DNA from: Trichaptum fuscoviolaceum
Lineage: Eukaryota > Basidiomycota > Agaricomycetes > Hymenochaetales > Trichaptaceae
DNA: 64,000 bases
Direction: 5' to 3'
Assembly (NCBI GenBank): GCA_910574455.1
Contig: CAJSYZ010000001.1
Span: 2,897,424-2,961,423 of the forward strand
In this document: piece by piece, positions 33,928-45,696 of the stretch
Numbering within the stretch: position 1 is the stretch's first letter
Layout: every line of letters starts with the position of its first letter
Program-made: the position numbers and the translations under genes
The notes under the pieces: model-generated
What the model was told of the DNA's origin: nothing
Database searches by the model: none
Seen by the model: the letters and a program-made list of their open reading frames with translations, nothing else

Positions 33928-36513
33928 ATGGAACCCTCTCAACCATCAGATGAATCCCGCGTCCTCATCATCTACACTGGTGGAACAATCGGCATGCTCG
34001 TAGGACCACAGGGGTATCGAAACGAGCCGCACTTCCTGACCGAAACACTGCGCTGCCAGTCGCGCTTTCATGATCCACTCGAGGACTCCTTGTTCTCCCA
34101 CTCGGGCACCATCGAGGGCTACAGGAAATGGTCAACAAGCGGGAAATCAAGTCCGACTGCAGAGCAATCTATCACAGCTGTTTCCAATGAAGTCCCAACA
34201 CTGCTTGTTCGGTCCACAAAGCCGATGATGGACGCACCTCTCCTCGGGGCTGGGCAGAAGTCATCGCCCACACAAAACATTGAATGCAAGAAAACTGCCG
34301 AAAATGTGTATGAGTGCTTGTTACCGAGCCTAGTGACTCCTAGGTCGTCTATTCACTCGGGCAACGCGAAGAGAATAAGATATGCCATCCTCGAGGTACT
34401 GCCATTCGCATTCCGACTCAGCCAGCGGTGCTGAGATGTTCCTCAGTGGAATCCCCTTCTAGATAGCAGTGACGTTGATACAGATGGTAATCTACCGCAA
34501 CAGATTAACTCGGCTAAGCTTACGTCTCTTGACTCGCAGACTGGATACGCATTGCAACGGAGATCGAGCTGAATTATGCTTCTTTTGATGCTTTCGTTGT
34601 ATTGCATGGCACCGACACAATGTCTTACACGTCAAGTGCACTGAGCTTTATGCTGGAAGACCTTGGGAAGACCGTTGTAAGTATATATGCTCTCGATCCC
34701 CGAAAATCTGTCTCATCATAAGGGGTAGTAGATTTTGACAGGCGCACAAATCCCACTTTCGCAACTGCGGAACGATGCCGTAGACAACCTGTTGGGAGCG
34801 CTGTCGATTGCGGGCCACTACATAATTCCCGGTATGCTGTTTCTCATTCCGTGTTCTCAGTAAGCATGACTAACGTCTTTATATACTCTAATAGAATGCT
34901 GCGTGTTTTTCAATCAGTCATTGTACAGGGGGAACCGAGTGTCAAAGCAGTCCTCTTACGATCTCAATGCGTTCGGGAGTCCGAACTTCCCACCTCTCGT
35001 CAATGGCTCGTATACAATCCAGCCTTTGCTCGTCTGACTAGACTTATCAAACGTGTTTAGTGGGAATTGACATCGTGGTTGACTGGAACAATGTAATTCG
35101 GCAAACGAGTCTCCGTCGCTTTAGAGCCCACAAAGGTGCTGTTTTCGGAACGTCCGTCCAGAATCGGGCTTGAACTGACAACGTGAAATAGATATGAACT
35201 CACGAGTCGGTACGTTCTCGAACATTGACCCCACAATAGACCATTTACTCAGTACTCGATGGTTTCCCGATATTGTCATGTAGCCACACTGCGCTTGTTT
35301 CCAGGCATCACAGCAGAAACAGTTCGGGCATTCCTTTTGCCACCGATACAAGGCGTCGTCCTTGAGACGTTTGGAGCAGGAAATGCACCTCAGCGCAGCG
35401 ACCTCATGGCTGCGCTGCGCGATTCATCCGATCGTGGCGTGGTGATTGTGGCTATATCGCAGTGTGCAAAGGGCACGGTCTCTGGAGCCTACGAGACTGG
35501 CAGGACACTTTTGAATGCCGGCGTTGTGCCCGGAGGAGACATGACACCTGAAGTGAGCGCTTACTTGTATGCAATCTTTCGATAGCATTTCTGATCATCA
35601 TTGCATTCAAAATGAAACGAACAATCAGTGTGCATTGACCAAATTAGGGTATCTACTGTCAAAACCCGAGCTTTCAGTAAAGGAAGTACGAGATTTGCTC
35701 TGCCTCTCGATCCGAGGGGAGCTTACGCCCGCGCCGTCCAGCGCTGCCTCGAAGCCATCGGTTGCCAACCATACGGGAACGATGCAAGACATATTTGCCC
35801 AAATGGTTCGGCTATCTTCGGCCGAGGCAGTGCTGTTCTCCAACATTCCGGAAATCGTCGTCTCCCCTTCACCGTCCCGGGAACGTAACCAAAATCTGCG
35901 AAAGAACGTCGAGTCAGATGCGTCTGCTGCACCCTGGTCGCCGACGGCTGCGGAAGCGACTGCGACGGAGGCTTCCCTCTTGCCTGTTCTCCTTCACCTC
36001 GCGGTCGCTAGAGACGACGTGGAAGGCCTGACCTTCTGCTTGGACTACGAGAGCAACCAGGACCCGATCCGGAGCCCGAACATGGAACGGCGTCCGAGCG
36101 GGTATGCGGCAGGATTTGTCAATAGTCTCGAACCGAGCGCTGGCCGGTCGCCCCTTCATGTTGCTGCCTTCAACGGAAGCGAGCGGTGTCTTTCTCTTCT
36201 TTTGCATGCAGGTGCAATTGTACATCTTCGGGATAGCCTTGGTCATACTGCTCTCTACTATGTACGTCTCTTTAGCTTCTTAACATCTTGGGGTACCTGG
36301 TTAACGTTGCAAATTTGTCGTCAGGCTGCTCGACGAGGTCACTCCGCGATTGTAGACATGTTACGGCAAGCTGGTGCAAATCTTGGAGGGTCAGATATTG
36401 ACGGAGGCTTCGCTGAATTCGAAGCAAAGAAAGCATTTCGACGGGGCGATGAATCGTCTCTAGCTATCTGGACAAGGGCCGGATTCGACGTTAGCGCATT
36501 GACATCATCATGA
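33928..36513 (+). CDS. L-asparaginase with C-terminal ankyrin repeats
   Basis: Cytoplasmic type I asparaginase of the ASPG/60-kDa lysophospholipase type: hydrolyses asparagine to aspartate and ammonia. The first catalytic loop is in [13 protein letters not shown], with the nucleophile Thr. After a Ser/Thr-rich insert of about 80 residues the domain resumes with [19 protein letters not shown]. The second catalytic set is [19 protein letters not shown], followed by [19 protein letters not shown] and [17 protein letters not shown]. The C-terminal lobe has [14 protein letters not shown] and GGDMTPE. Then come a linker and ankyrin repeats: [20 protein letters not shown] and [19 protein letters not shown]. 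The gene has many introns; the alternative frame seen across 36270-36330 is an intron. The ankyrin fusion is known in fungi and animals. Confidence 0.88.
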
Positions 36514-36694
36514 TGGCAAACATGAATTGGTACAAGTCATAAACTTATTCCGTGTAGCAACTAGTATAATAAAGTAATAGAACTACAAGATTGTTGGTGC
36601 TTAACAATACCAGGATATATCGCAAAGAGAAGGTATACTAGAATAGATGCAGTCATAATAAGTCACAGCATAACATATACTTCTGAGATGAAAG

Positions 36695-38438
36695 TCAGCG
36701 GCTTGCGTCTTCACTGATTGCTGCTTCTAAGGCCTCTCTGAGATTGACTAAGAAAGCATCCATCTGATGTCGTCCAAATGTAAATTCTTCGGCCAGAACA
36801 CCAAGAGCGTTAACAAATACGTCAGTTTCTTTTTCCAGTTCCAAAGGTGTGTAGTTCATTTTTTCTACTTCCACGATCTCGCCGCTCGTTTCGTCCTGCT
36901 GCATGTCATGGAAGCATCTTAATGTAAAGTTGAGGCCTGACAGGCGACAAAAGACGTCAGTGATGTTGATCACGATATAGGGGATATTACCCACTATGCG
37001 AATTCTTCAGGTCAGGGCATGAGTAGATGCAGTTGAAGAGCCATATGTTATTATCGTATTCTGCCTCCTCATGCTTGCAATCTAGGATCAGTAGACCTGT
37101 GATGTCTTCGTAGAGGCGGACAACCATGCCATGTTTGTTGTCCAAGAAGTAATCGGATGAAGGAGGTGCTTTGCGGTTTTTCGTCGCTGAGGGAAGGTCG
37201 CGAGCATTAGGGCGGACGGATAGCGCTTTACTTCGTTCGATATTACTGCGTTCGATCTCTGCCTTTAACTGGGTCTGCAATAATTGGACTTTGTGTATTC
37301 AGTAAACACCAGAATGATCATACTTTCTGACACCAATTGATCTTGACACTCACTCTCTTCATCACGTTCCGCGATTATATTATCCTTTCCTTTCAAAGTC
37401 TCTTTGAGCTTCTCGTACTGTCGTTCAATACCCTTTCTTTCCTCGTCCGCGGCTTCTCTTGTTATGAAGTGTAGCGTAGACGTCTTCCCATCTTGTATTA
37501 GTACGTTGACCCGAGCAAGTTGAGAAGTGAGCTCTCCGATCATTTCTTCCTGCTCTAACCACAGAATAGGTTTAATTAGTGTGCCATAAATGAGGGGCCC
37601 CGAACTTACTTTCGAGCCGGGATTCATATAGGGCAACCTGACTCTCATAATTTTCTTCCATTTGAGTTTTACCTAGAGATAGGTACTCGTCCAACTGATT
37701 TGCAAATTCATCACGTTGTTTGGCAGTCTGAAGAACGTAGAAAATGAGTTAAAGGAAAGGCCGACAAGATGGAAGGTCGAAACTCACTTCTGACAGTTGA
37801 ACCTCAAGACGGGCTAATCGCTCTCGAAGTCGAGCTTCCTGCTTCTTCCAAGCTGCCTGACCCGCGACAGAGGATTTGGCTTGCGATTTCCGATGTGGAG
37901 GGGGAGGTAGAGGGATTTCGTGCGTGCCTTCCGTTTCATAGTCTGCTTCTCGTATCTCTTCAATGTTGTCAATGTCCATAACGTCTTCGGACGCGTCTTT
38001 CGCAACCTCTGCTTTCGCTTTGCCCTTTCCTTTTCCACGAGAAGCAGTCTTTGCCTTTGTGGGCGCGACTGATTCGGGTTCGCGCGACGCTGCGCGCCTC
38101 GGCCGGGTGGCTTTCCGGGTTGGCGCTGGTACTTCTACGGGCTCATCCTCCTCGCCAGCGTCCTGCAAAGGAGACGGCGAGCGTTTGCGCGATCGCTTCG
38201 CATTTGCATTGGTGGGATTAAACGATGGTCCAGCCGCGGCGACACGCCCATTCGGCTTTGCTGTATTGGTTGGATGGCGTAGAGCCTCGTCGAGCTTGAC
38301 GGCGCGAAAGGGCGTCGTTGTATTATCGTAGCTTGCTAAGGTCGGTAGTAGGCTTTGAGTTAGCTGGATGAGATCGAACGATTAGCAAGATGCTAAGGTT
38401 GTATGTGACATACCGAGCTCGTCGTCGTCGGAGAACAT
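36695..38438 (-). CDS. PCS1: Monopolin complex subunit Csm1/Pcs1
   Basis: Monopolin subunit that helps clamp kinetochore microtubule sites and organises rDNA. ATG at 38438 begins MFSDDDEL in a first exon of 25 bases; exon 2 resumes ASYDNTTTPFRAVKLDEAL. The N-terminal third is basic and disordered (RSRKRSPSPLQ, ASRGKGKGKAKAE). The middle, roughly from KKQEARLRERLARLEVQ to the KLKETLKGKDNII segment, is a long coiled coil split by introns. The C-terminal globular Csm1 domain follows: VVRLYEDITGLLILDCKHEE, WLFNCIYSC, LNFTLRCFHDM, MNYTPLELEKETDVFVNAL and EEFTFGRHQMDAFLVNLREAL. The combination of long coiled coil plus this domain fits Csm1/Pcs1. Two introns in the C-terminal domain keep frame. Confidence 0.82.
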
Positions 38439-38734
38439 GAACGGAGGTGGCTGAGGGACGAGTGGACGCGTTGGGCACGTGCACCTAAACAACACCGCAC
38501 ATACTTTCACACGCACTCAGAAAAAAAAGCAAAGGAAAGTGTCTTCTTGTGTATTTCTCTTTTACAACGACCAAAGCATTGCATTTGCCCCTCCAATCAA
38601 TGGATCCATCTCCTATCAATACATTAGTCTCAAAGCCTATGCATACGCGTAAAACAATTGCACTCAGAACCAGCAAAGCAACCGAAAACCAAATCAAAAG
38701 AATCTAAAGAGAAAACAGAAGTCCAATCTCCTCA

Positions 38735-39493
38735 TCACAACGCGATAAGCGTCACCATGCCGACGACGCTCAGCAAACCCGCCGCATTGCTGAAGCTGAA
38801 GCTCGAAAGCGCTCCGTTCGGCGTGTCAGCGGTGGTCGTAGGGACAACGGATGCAATGGGGGAGGCGGAGGAACCGGTAGCTGACGTGTTGGTCGCGGAA
38901 CCGCCAGTCGCGTTCGCTGCAGCCTGGAACGCCTGGAACGTTTTCGTAGCAGTCGGATTTACGGCGAAGACCATTCCCTTTGCACAGTGTCTGATTTCAA
39001 CCGTGATTCAGTTTAATCATAAGCAGTGCAGAGGTTGTGAAAGAGCTGGCTCACCCGGTCTGGGCACAGAAGAACCAGAGAGGTGCTGAAGCGTTGTTGA
39101 TAGTGAAACTCCATTGAGGAATAACATTTGCGCTAGCGTTTACGGGGAAGAAGCCAGAATCGACGCCGCTAGCTGTGCACGGTGCGGCGAAGGTCGACTG
39201 GGTGACACTCTGGCATGGTAGACAAAAGTCTTAGTAATTGTGTGCATTCACTAACATCTATCTGTACGTACGTGGTTCTTCGCTTTGCTGTTTTGAAGTC
39301 AGAGTCGTTTCAAGAGAATAAAAGGCAGAAAAGCTCACAATTGGAAGGCAATAACATCACCAACAGTCGCATTGTCGATCTGCGGCGGATCGTATGTGAG
39401 GCCGTTGTTCTCTCCAACCGCGATTATGTATGTCGCCGCAGACGCAACGCTGAAGGAAGCAGCGAGGGCAGAGAAGATGGAAATGAACTTCAT
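38735..39493 (-). CDS. Secreted, GPI-type cupredoxin-domain protein
   Basis: Extracellular serine-rich cupredoxin protein. The start MKFISIFSALAASFSVASA is a clear signal peptide, followed by ATYIIAVGENNGLTYDPPQI. Exons join through a 16-base exon (39287-39272) to give VGDVIAFQFKAKNHSVTQST. The type-1 copper ligands look complete: His in KNHSVTQ, then Cys and His in WFFCAQTGHCAKGMVF, plus the Met. After the copper domain comes a Thr/Ser/Ala-rich stalk and a hydrophobic end (AAGLLSVVGMVTLIAL), as for GPI anchoring. So it is likely a cell-wall or surface copper protein. The precise role is unknown. Confidence 0.85.
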
Positions 39494-40672
39494 TTTTTGA
39501 CTCGAGTGATAGAGAGCTTGGAGTTGCTGAAGAATACGTGAGCTGGCTAATCAAAGCTGTGTGCAAACGAGACTAATGATGATATTAGCACTACTAGTAG
39601 CTGATGGTGAGATCAGTGGAACATAACAAACCCTGCTCGGCGAAAGAAAGAACGGCTGAGAGATGAAAGAAGGAGAATGAAGGAGGGGAGCGAAGCTGGG
39701 GGTGAGGGGCAGTCGGCACAACTGGGTGCATCTTTTATACGGGTGATCACCGTGACAACCGTTCGCTTGGGTGCTATTTCTTTATTGGCTGATGCACCCA
39801 TTGCCTGGTCTGATTCCGCTCGCAGACTGTGCGTTCTCCATCCCCGGCCGGCGTCTCTATTCCCTGTTGTCGTCTTCGCCTGTGGCCTGCAACGACCATG
39901 ATGCTGGTTTGTTTCTCAAATTCTCATTGTCTCGGCATGTGTGTCCATCTGCAACAGAGCGAGTTAATTCTGCGTGAAATTGTCCCCGTATTCGCCGAGA
40001 GAGCGATCGTTGCCTTGAGCGTTTCCTGCATTCTGGTTGGGCAGTGCATCATAGAAATAGATCACAATGTAATTGGCATCAAAATGATGTGGACGAAGAG
40101 ATATCAGCAAGACGTCAAGCCTGAGGTTGGGAACCGGCTTCCTGTGTGTGCTACTATGTGCTACTGGCTGGGTTGTCTTCCCATCTGCTTCCTTTCATAC
40201 GTATGAGACTATCTGTGAGATGCACATTGATGTCTGTACGTCGAGAAAACTGCTAAAGGCTGAATAAAATCAAATTGGTCGTCTTGAGTAACATGTCAAG
40301 GACGTTCCTAGAATTGATGGCGCGTGCAAAAGGACATGGGATTTAAAGTCCGCTCTTCCCGAAAAGGATGTTGGGATCAGACGCCGCCGCACTTTTCGCC
40401 CAGCCAGTCGAGCTCATTCAAGCAGCAACTCCCCATCATCTCCTCTTGATCTCCCTCTGTCGTCGCCGACACTCGCTTGCGAGGTACACTTCTCTGTTTT
40501 CAATGCCAAACTTTGGTTTAAGCTGATAATTACCACAGATTTTCTCTTGTTGCTCGTCGTGTCTCGGCCAGAAAGATCGGAACGCATCTTTCTCCTGACG
40601 ATTTGATTTCCTTTATCTCTTTCGTTCCCCCGCCATCATCTTTTGCAACGACCATCTCGTTGAACGCCCACG
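39494..40672. other. Divergent spacer cupredoxin/G-gamma 1
   Basis: About 1.2 kb with no gene. The 230 bases before 40673 look like a G-gamma 5'-UTR with an intron (gaggtacac donor at about 40480 to ccacag acceptor at about 40539). Confidence 0.5.
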
Positions 40673-41070
40673 ATGAGCTCGAGACCTCATAAGCAGTCCA
40701 TGTCGGAGCTGAAGCTTAGGCGCTTGATGGAGCACAATCAGCGTTTGCGGGAAGACCTTGCGCGACCGCGCGTAAGGGTGAGCGAAGCTAGTGCCAGGTA
40801 TGGTTGTCTACTATTTCTTCTTTACCTAGTTCTTCGGATTTTCTTTTGCCTTGGGGTGCTTACGTCTCTACTTTTCCAGTCTCATCCAATACTGCAAGTC
40901 AACGAAAGATCATCTTGTGTGTTTCTGTAACGAATTCTAGTCATGCCACTCGTCTGACTGTACAATCTTGTTTTTTCTCGTTGTAGGTACCGTCAGTGTG
41001 GGGGCCAGTAGGAAAGGGAGAGGACCCGTATGCGCCTCCAGCGCAAGGTTGCAATTGCGTGGTTATGTGA
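40673..41070 (+). CDS. Heterotrimeric G protein gamma subunit (copy 1)
   Basis: G-gamma subunit. Three exons read [20 protein letters not shown], then [16 protein letters not shown], then [13 protein letters not shown] and finally [15 protein letters not shown]. The C-terminus GCNCVVM is a CaaX prenylation box (C-V-V-M) with a second Cys two residues before it that could be palmitoylated. So it should anchor the G-beta/gamma dimer to the plasma membrane, acting in pheromone and nutrient signalling. About 80 residues, normal for fungal Ste18/Gpg1-type proteins. A second copy lies at 43293-43673 with the same intron positions. Confidence 0.92.
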
Positions 41071-41970
41071 GAACAGATGGACTTGATCTCGGGAGTGCCG
41101 AAGGATCTCCACTATCCGTCCTTTTCGACTGCAAACATGTCACTCCCGATCGACAACTTAACCTTCAAGCTATCCCATCCGCTTGTCACTTATTCAACAT
41201 GTCTATGTTCCCATCGTCATACATACGCACCCGCTGACGCACGCTCGTTACCTTGATATTCTATTTCCTTCCAGCATCCCCTTGTTTCTTATCAATCCTC
41301 TATCCTACTTATATCAAAAGAGGGAATATGCTGCAGCTCAGTGCATTGTTAAATGGTTTTACTTATTCTCGTCCGTTTCACCGACTTCCCCCGCCCTAGT
41401 CTGGCCTGCTCTTTTCCCGCTGCCGACTTCCTCTTTGTTCACTTAGCGGCGGCTTCACTATACTTTCGTAGGCCCCGCGTTGCTTGGTAGACGTAAACGC
41501 CATTGTTTGCAGTCGCAGTCATATCTGCCACCTCTCCCCCGTTCCCCGTACTTATTGCGTTCACTTCTCTTCTGCACTACCCGCCGTTTACCCTTCTCCA
41601 CGCTTTTATCCTGCTCTGTTTTTCCACTTTCATTTCATTTCTTTATGTTTCAGGATTAGTACATACGCTTCCATTCTTTCTTACTTTTTTTTATTTGCAC
41701 GCTCTCGCCGCATCATCGACCATCTCCTGTAATCTGCACACACCTGTGCTCCTCTGGCAATCAAATCTCTAAAGCATGAAGCATATCGATTGTCCAGAAC
41801 GCCACATTAGACAGTTTGCTTGCTGCCAAACCCCGCTGGATATGTACTCCCGATGATATTTAAGGTGAGATTACAATTATCGGGGTTTGAAAGGGTATGC
41901 TTTGAGTCTACCGCTATATTATGGAACTGGAACCACAGAGGCCATTTATTATCGAAGTCCACTTGGGATA
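41071..41970. other. Pyrimidine-rich spacer between convergent genes
   Basis: About 900 bases between G-gamma 1 and thioredoxin. Positions 41240-41760 are markedly C/T-rich on the + strand, with several long CT runs; probably 3'-UTR. No gene seen. Confidence 0.5.
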
Positions 41971-42709
41971 TCAAAGTTTGCTGATGAAATCTTTAACCTG
42001 TGGCTCCGGGATTGCACCAGAGAATTTGAGCACTGGCTCGCCGTTTTTGAATGCCACAACTGTGGGGAGAGCGCTGATCTGTGAATGAAGTTCTCGTCAT
42101 AAATCATACATTTCCACAATGAATGAAGCTGGAGAAGCACTCACTCCAAAATTCACTGCCAGGGCCTGCTCTGCATCTGTGTCGACCGTGACGAGGTCGA
42201 CAGGTAAACCCGAGCCCGATAACGTGGTATTTCCGGGTTCAGTCAGCTTCTCCAGGATGGGCGAGAGCATTTTACATGGACCGCACCAGCTTTACAGCTC
42301 AATGTGAGCAATGCTGGCCTCTCTGCAGTGGGTGAACTCACTCGGCGTAGAAGTCTACCAAGACAACTCGACCCTTTGAGGTATCGCCGGAGATTGCTTT
42401 CGTGAATGTCTATAAACAAGCATCGTTAGCGCCTTTGACTCCTCTACACCAGGAACATCTACACGAGCGCACTAATGGTCCAGGAACGAACAGAAGAGAT
42501 AGACTTGGAAAATGCTAAGTTGAACTCACTTCCTTGTCGGCGTCTAGATACTGCTCTCGTCTACACGAGCTTGTGCGAAAAGACCTCCATGACGCTGAAG
42601 TTGGAGTGAGGCGGCTTTGCACTGCACGTGCCTTGGAGATGGAGGAGAGCTGCAAGGCTGGTCGAAGACGGAGAGCAGCACCGGAGGAGGCCATGGAAGT
42701 CAGGAACAT
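41971..42709 (-). CDS. Mitochondrial thioredoxin
   Basis: Thioredoxin with an N-terminal extension. The ATG at 42709 (or the in-frame ATG at 42694) starts an Arg/Ser/Ala-rich presequence of about 60 residues typical of mitochondrial import (SWRSFRTSSCRREQYLDADK). Four exons then give the thioredoxin fold: TFTKAISGDTSKGRVVLVDF, the active site DWCGPCKMLSPILEKL, the VDTDAEQALAVNFGI segment and the cis-Pro loop SALPTVVAFKNG. It ends GAIPEPQVKDFISKL. Both redox cysteines are present, so it should be active. It is nested between the two G-gamma genes. Confidence 0.92.
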
Positions 42710-43292
42710 GGTTCAGGCTACCGGGTGACGCGATTTAATCAGTTTAGCTTCCGGTCCCGCGGTGCTTCGCTGCATTGCTTTTTCTCTTCGCAGTGTTCAA
42801 GGCGAGACTCACGGCCTTTCGGATTTGCTGAAGGACGAGAAGCGCTTCGCCTACATTCATTGTGCGGGAAAACGTTTCCGATACATACTTATACATTGTT
42901 GCGATCGAATGCTTCTCGCAGTGTGGTTCCAAATGCATATTTAGAGAGCAACAGAGTGGGTGTGCACGAGAACAAAATGTACATGTATTTCAAGCACAGC
43001 AAACAAAGATCAGCGGGATGAATAACAATACAACAAGAGATGTACAGGAAAATAGGATCGAAAAAATATAGAGGGGAAGGAAAAAGTCCCATAGTGAACC
43101 ATACAAGAAGCTCTGCGAGTGTCGTGAAGCACTAGCCCTCCCACAGTGCTACCTTCCAACGAGATTCTTGTAAGCATCACTAACAATGAGCCCAGCCCGC
43201 CCAAGGTTTCCATCTTTTCCGTCGGACGAGGTGGTGTATGTCCACCCTATCCAGCAGGCCTGTCGCATGAGACGATAGAAGTATGAGAGTGG
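42710..43292. other. Spacer between thioredoxin and G-gamma 2
   Basis: Upstream region of thioredoxin and 3' region of G-gamma 2, transcribed in the same direction. No gene seen. Confidence 0.5.
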
Positions 43293-43673
43293 TCAGACAA
43301 TGATGCATCCGCCGCACAAGCCTCCTTGTCGTTGCGGCCCATAGGGATCCTCATTCTTGTTGACAGGTCCCCAAACTGAAGGTACCTGAGTTATGATGGA
43401 GACGATCATCAGCATGAGACACAGCAAGTGCGGCGAGAAGAATGTACGTACAAGGTGATCCTTCGTGGTTTTGCAATAGCGGATCAAGCTATAGAACGCA
43501 GAGAGCGAATTAGAGTTGAGTCGCGCTGGTGGTTAGGAAGCGACTACACACCTAGATGCTGCTTCAGAGACGCGAATTCGCGGCCGTGCAAGATCTTCTC
43601 GTAAACGAGCATTGTGTTCGGTCACACGGCGGAGCTTCAGCTCGGACATCGATTGCTTGTGAGGGCGATTCAT
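43293..43673 (-). CDS. Heterotrimeric G protein gamma subunit (copy 2)
   Basis: Second G-gamma gene. Exons read [20 protein letters not shown], then [18 protein letters not shown], then [12 protein letters not shown] and [16 protein letters not shown]. The C-terminus GLCGGCIIV also ends in a CaaX box (C-I-I-V). Introns fall at exactly the same two places as in copy 1 (inside the Ser codon before LI, and after KDHL), so the two arose by gene duplication. The residues that differ are concentrated near the N-terminus and in the last 12 residues, just before and in the lipid anchor. It faces away from copy 1, with thioredoxin in between. Confidence 0.9.
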
Positions 43674-44073
43674 AGCTTTCGACGTTCAATGGACGTGGTT
43701 TGCGTTTGAGTGAGAAAGAACGAGCGCACTGCGCCTGTGAGCGGGTTATTAGCAAGCGGTGAACCTATTAAAGACGGACGGTTAAGAACAAGCGCCGATT
43801 GAGGCCATCAGCGGAGCTGTTCCGGCTGTGCTGAGCAACGTGTAAGCGCACCTTGGGTAGCTTGGAGCAGGACGATGGTGAGATGGTAGTAGAAAGGAGA
43901 GAAGGGAGCACGACGAGGAAAGGATGGGGACGACGAGGACAACGGCGGGACAGAGTGACGGACGGAGGCATAACCAAGGACAGCCGTGAGAGCCCTGAGT
44001 GCCGTCGGAAACTGCCGTCATAAATATCTATAATTCGAAAGGCGTCTCTCTCTCTCTCTTCGTCTGCACCACG

Positions 44074-45264
44074 ATGGCACGCACGAACACACCTCTCGAG
44101 GCGCGTCGCTCGCCGTTCAAGCCAGTCAGAGGCCACAAAATCAAGAGCTCTCTCCTGAAGCAAGGTACACATCGCGCCCTGCAGTCTACAACGCGTCGAG
44201 TGCTTATTATTTCAAAGTCTTTAAAGCCCCTCACTCACCGGACAAGCCCCAGCAACGTTCACCATACAGGTTCAAACCCCTCAGAAAATCCCCGTACAAT
44301 CGCCCAGTGCTCGCTCCGAAGAATGAACTGTACACCATCAGAGAAGAGTCGCTTGAACCCGAGTTGCCGGAGGACAGCCGCCGTGGCACTGCCGACTCAA
44401 GTTTCTTCCGTGAGTTCGACCTCTCCGACTTCTCCGACGGTGCTGGCGAAGATTGCAGCGAACTGGACAGCGACTTTGAAGGTTGGGATGACGAGACGAC
44501 TCTCGTCGCGAAATTCCAGGACAAGTCAGTGCTTGAGTATTTTGTGCTGACTATATGCGTCTAGTAACTGACATTATGCATGCCGTCAGTGCTCCAGAGA
44601 TGTCAGAGCGCGAAAAGCTCGCTGGCCTTGCAGACGACCTAGACGCACCAATGCAAGCTCGAGGCGCTGCGCTGAGGCATTATCTCGCGCATACGATCGC
44701 CCCTGCTGCCCGTAAAGTCAAAGAACTGCATCATGTTATGGAGCAGAAGGTTGATGTCACCTTCGGGTTCGCCACTCCCGCTCTCTGCTAAAATGCAAAA
44801 CTAACTTCTCCCTCAGTTTCGGTGTCATCTCTTTCGATGACGCTTGCAAGAGGATGGAACAACTGTCCCTGAGAGATGAAGAGAGCTTGAAGCGTATGTA
44901 TATGGATACGCAGCGCAACGTTCGAGAACATTTTAAGCAGCTCAAAGAAGCATACGAAAGACGCGAACAGCTCTGGACGGACCTCCAAAACGCTATGGAA
45001 AAGACTGGTATGTGTTCGGTACTCTATGAAAAACTAATTGCGCAGTTATATTTTGAGCTCTACAACGTGAAACTGGCGATTGCTGATCATCTGATTGTCA
45101 CGTCTGTAGCTGCTAGGACTTTGGCGTCCCTCTCCTCGCTGCCTGCTGAACTGGATGATACTATTGCTACTATTGAGAAGAAATCTAAAGACGTCTCGAA
45201 ATCCACTGGTGTTGACGGAAAGGCCAGGCAAAAGCTTCTGAGGGACCTTCTCGCTGAAATGTGA
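44074..45264 (+). CDS. Uncharacterised coiled-coil protein
   Basis: Unknown gene with clear coding structure. The ATG at 44074 starts MARTNTPLEARRSPFKPVRG. The first intron probably ends at the tttaaag acceptor, giving APHSPDKPQQRSPYRFKPLR. A basic N-terminus is followed by an acidic segment (FREFDLSDFSDGAGEDCSEL). After that come long charged helices: APEMSEREKLAGLADDLDAP, RHYLAHTIAPAARKVKELHH, FDDACKRMEQLSLRDEESLK and EHFKQLKEAYERREQLWTDL. The end reads ATIEKKSKDVSKSTGVDGKA. About five exons; two donor sites are non-standard and the joins there are less sure. No transmembrane segment or catalytic motif. The layout resembles small kinetochore or chromosome proteins, but that is a guess. Confidence 0.65.
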
Positions 45265-45696
45265 TCAAACCATCATGTCTACTGCCTTCTAGTGCGTCTT
45301 TCCCTTCCTCCATTCATTAGGTTGCGATTGATAGTACACGGATTCCCCTTTCCTTGAACATGCAGGACATTTTACTGGCCTCTTACTTCTACTGCTTTGC
45401 TTCGTATCCGACAGAAAACTCCGCACGCAATATGGATTGCTTCTCTATAGAAATAAGCTTCAAGACTCATGACGACCGTAGCTCTCGCTGTTTTCTATCT
45501 CACTGTATCACTTCTGACTTTTTTTCTCACTCCTCGATGTAGATTCTGACATTTAGTGGAACACCTGCACACAGGAACTGAATTGATCATATCCGACTAC
45601 TTAGTAGATAATGTACTTTATAGCGTTAAATGTACATCAGATGGACCACACAGTAACCACGCCAAGAATTTTGTTCTGAATTCCATTCAGACTGAA

